Shown piece by piece: positions 62,139 through 64,000 of a DNA stretch of 64,000 nucleotides (its first letter is position 1; each line of letters opens with the position of its first letter). Below the pieces are notes generated by a model, which was given only the letters and a program-made list of their open reading frames with translations, searched no databases and was not told the origin of the DNA. The translations under genes and the position numbers were made by a program. This DNA comes from Akkermansia sp. (GTDB lineage: Bacteria > Verrucomicrobiota > Verrucomicrobiia > Verrucomicrobiales > Akkermansiaceae), in NCBI GenBank assembly GCA_017937215.1, contig JAGBDZ010000028.1, positions 1-64,000 on the forward strand, in the 5' to 3' direction.

Positions 62139-62209
62139 TGACTGAGCCGGGCGCACTTTCTGCTTTTCTTCCTGCAGCAAAAGTGTAAAATGAATGGCAC
62201 TGACCCGGC

Positions 62210-63439
62210 ATGAAAGAAATTAAGTCCATACTCTACTGGCTTCTGGACAACGCCCTGGCGTGGTTCACCCCCTCCTGGCGCCGCAGTGGCCGCGAAGCCC
62301 TTGCCGCCCTGAGTCGCTACGTGAACTACAATCGGCACGTTTTAAGCGAAGAGGTGCTGCACACCTGCACCACCTACAAAGATGAGCTCTCAGCCGCCCT
62401 GCTGAACTGGAAAAAAGAGGAGTGCATCCGACTGGTGAAATTGATTGAGGTCAAATGCGGAGAACTCCCCGGTTTCAAACGGGGAGGCATCGTGGAAATG
62501 ATCGAATCCTTCTTCGTCATCATGGTCATTTTCCTGGGGCTGCGCACCTACTACGTGCAACCATTCCGCATTCCGACCGGCTCCATGCAGCCCAGTCTGA
62601 ACGGCATCATCGTGCATCCGGTGGATGAAATTCCCGGCGTAGCCCGGCAGGCCTGGGACATGCTGACCCTGGGCAGCGCCTACGTGGAGGCCACGGCAGA
62701 AAACACCAAGTCGCTGGTCAACATAGAGGACCACCCCAAATACCTGCTCTTTACCGAAACCACCCTGACCTTCAGCGATGGCAGCCAGGTCAACATCCCC
62801 TCAGCCAAGGGGGCCGTCATGCAGTATCTCAAGGAGCAAGGCAAGTTCATCGAAACGCCCAACGGCATCCGACTCGGCAGCTACCGCCCCGGCGAAACCA
62901 TCGTCCGCGCCAGAGTGGATGCCGGCGATATGATTCTGGTGAACCGCGTGGCCTACCACTTCCGCCAGCCCCGGCGCGGGGAGACCTTTGTGTTTGATAC
63001 CCGCGGCATCAACACCTCGATGCAGCCACCCTCGGCCATGCGCATGAACGACCAGCAGGACGGCACCCACTACATCAAGCGCCTGTGTGGTCTGCCCGGC
63101 GATACGCTGCAGATAGCCACGCCCTTCCTGCTGGTGAACGGAAAAGCCGCGGTGGAACCCACCATTGCACGCGTTGCCGCGGGCAATGCACCCTACAACC
63201 CGGAGGGGTATCAGCAGCTCTCCCGCATCATGAATCCCCTGGCCTACATGACCGACCTGGGCCCGGTGCACCTGCAAAAGACCAGCGACCCCACCAAACG
63301 AGAATACGCCGCTCTGGGTGATAACACGACCAACTCACTCGACTCCCGCTACTGGGGGCCGGTCCGCCAGTTCAACATCATAGGCCCTGCCTGTTTCACC
63401 CTGTGGCCATTTACCAGCCACTGGGGCAACATTGATTAA
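62210..63439 (+). CDS. lepB: Signal peptidase I
   Basis: This 409-residue protein has a single predicted membrane helix near 97-115 (MIESFFVIMVIFLGLRTYYV), the catalytic Ser125 in PTGSMQPSL, the general base Lys290 in HYIKRLCGLPGD, and the C-terminal GDNTTNSLDSRYWGPV box. The distance between Ser and Lys is about 100 residues longer than in E. coli LepB, because of an extra region (about 145-245). It cleaves signal peptides of exported proteins at the outer face of the membrane. A TAAAAT at 62186-62191 may be its -10 box. Confidence 0.93.
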   Translation: MKEIKSILYWLLDNALAWFTPSWRRSGREALAALSRYVNYNRHVLSEEVLHTCTTYKDELSAALLNWKKEECIRLVKLIEVKCGELPGFKRGGIVEMIESFFVIMVIFLGLRTYYVQPFRIPTGSMQPSLNGIIVHPVDEIPGVARQAWDMLTLGSAYVEATAENTKSLVNIEDHPKYLLFTETTLTFSDGSQVNIPSAKGAVMQYLKEQGKFIETPNGIRLGSYRPGETIVRARVDAGDMILVNRVAYHFRQPRRGETFVFDTRGINTSMQPPSAMRMNDQQDGTHYIKRLCGLPGDTLQIATPFLLVNGKAAVEPTIARVAAGNAPYNPEGYQQLSRIMNPLAYMTDLGPVHLQKTSDPTKREYAALGDNTTNSLDSRYWGPVRQFNIIGPACFTLWPFTSHWGNID

Positions 63440-63465
63440 GCTTTCCAAACACCGTCTCTCCTGCC

Positions 63466-64000
63466 ATGACCGAAGCTGATACCATCACCAACAACGCCAA
63501 ATCCAACCTGGCCTTCACCCTTGTGGACCTCCCGGAAGAGCGCCGCCAGAATATGGCCCGGCTCTATGCTTTCTGCCGCATTGTGGACGACATTGTGGAC
63601 GAACCCGGCATGACCAGCGTGGAAAGACACGCGGCACTTGACCGCTGGGTGGATATCATCACCTGCAAGGCTGAGCCGATTCCGGGCATTGAAGTTGAGG
63701 TGCAGAAACTCATGGTGGAGCAGCAGCTGGACCCGGCCCCGCTGCTGGAGCTCATCAAAGGCTGCCGTGGCGACATAGCCCCCCAGCAACCGGCCACGCG
63801 CATGGAGTTACTTGATTATGCTTACAAAGTTGCTGCTTGTGTCGGCATTTCAAGCGCAGCGGTCATGGGCGCTTCCCCCGCAGCAAAAGATTACGCCATG
63901 GCCCTGGGCTATGCCCTGCAGCTGGTCAACATTCTCCGCGACATAGCCGAGGACTGCCGCAAGCACGGCCGAGTTTACCTGCCGGCGGATGATATGGCTC
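63466..64000 (+). CDS. Squalene/phytoene synthase family protein (3' end beyond the window)
   Basis: This gene is open for at least 178 codons to the window end, starting 26 bp after lepB. It matches head-to-head prenyl synthases: LYAFCRIVDDIVDEPG carries the first aspartate-rich motif, and ALQLVNILRDIAEDCRKHGRVYLP carries the second. It would join two farnesyl or geranylgeranyl diphosphates, as in HpnC/HpnD or CrtB. Which product it makes cannot be told from this part. Dxs in this window supplies the precursors. Confidence 0.88.
   Translation, partial: MTEADTITNNAKSNLAFTLVDLPEERRQNMARLYAFCRIVDDIVDEPGMTSVERHAALDRWVDIITCKAEPIPGIEVEVQKLMVEQQLDPAPLLELIKGCRGDIAPQQPATRMELLDYAYKVAACVGISSAAVMGASPAAKDYAMALGYALQLVNILRDIAEDCRKHGRVYLPADDMA

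Overview
The window comes from a Gram-negative bacterium of the phylum Verrucomicrobiota, most likely a gut Akkermansia-like lineage. This placement is inferred from gene content: an LpxC-FabZ fusion, three autotransporters with signal peptides and C-terminal barrels ending in Phe, three pseudopilins resembling the Verru_Chthon cassette proteins, an SHD1-like lipoprotein and a hopanoid/carotenoid-type synthase. DNA is GC-rich, with AT-rich patches around 4.3-6.5 kb, 25.7-26.4 kb and 47-51 kb. Few genes show a Shine-Dalgarno sequence. Many first genes instead have a -35/-10 promoter whose -10 box ends only 6-13 nt before the start codon, which predicts leaderless or nearly leaderless mRNAs.

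Layout. 0.2-5.7 kb: BI-1 membrane protein, Jag/KhpB, a secreted protein, a GH36 alpha-galactosidase, a YhcG-type PDDEXK nuclease and a small lipoprotein. 5.7-6.8 kb: a gene-poor segment on the 3' side of tRNA-Pro(GGG). It holds a probable, previously undescribed type I toxin-antitoxin module: a 24-residue hydrophobic peptide with a rare strong Shine-Dalgarno, and a ~70-nt RNA complementary to its start region. 6.9-14.7 kb: argC, an NtrC-type regulator, a GT-C-like membrane protein, xseB, dxs, a TPR protein and recO. 14.8-16.9 kb (minus): rpsF, kdsD and an EF-P with an Arg tip. 17-22.5 kb (minus): two paralogous autotransporters. 22.7-25.7 kb (minus): GtrA plus an SDR-like protein, and a membrane protein.

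26.4-34.2 kb: a membrane ferredoxin, hemL with an ArsB/NhaD-type transporter (minus), lpxC-fabZ, and the conserved rpmH-rnpA-yidD-yidC cluster. 34.4-37.9 kb: nadB, a secreted possible double-psi barrel protein and a HAD-FolB fusion. 38.2-43.6 kb: an RND efflux pair whose adaptor is two membrane-fusion proteins joined in tandem. 43.8-47.1 kb: a secreted protein, a small protein, mazG, a thioredoxin-like lipoprotein and a TetR regulator. 47.1-50.8 kb: a tyrosine recombinase and a phosphoethanolamine transferase with a perfect palindrome inside its promoter. 50.8-56 kb: a 1724-residue autotransporter. 56-64 kb: a TIM-barrel isomerase-like protein, a lipoprotein, a lipoate/octanoate transferase, three pseudopilins, uppP, lepB and a squalene/phytoene synthase cut by the window end.

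Much of the content concerns the envelope: lipid A (kdsD, lpxC-fabZ, phosphoethanolamine transferase), peptidoglycan lipid carrier recycling (uppP), membrane insertion and export (yidC, yidD, lepB), surface adhesins, efflux and polyprenyl lipids. A family of palindromic intergenic repeats recurs at about 0.1, 5.8, 6.6, 24.2, 34.2 and 38.0 kb.
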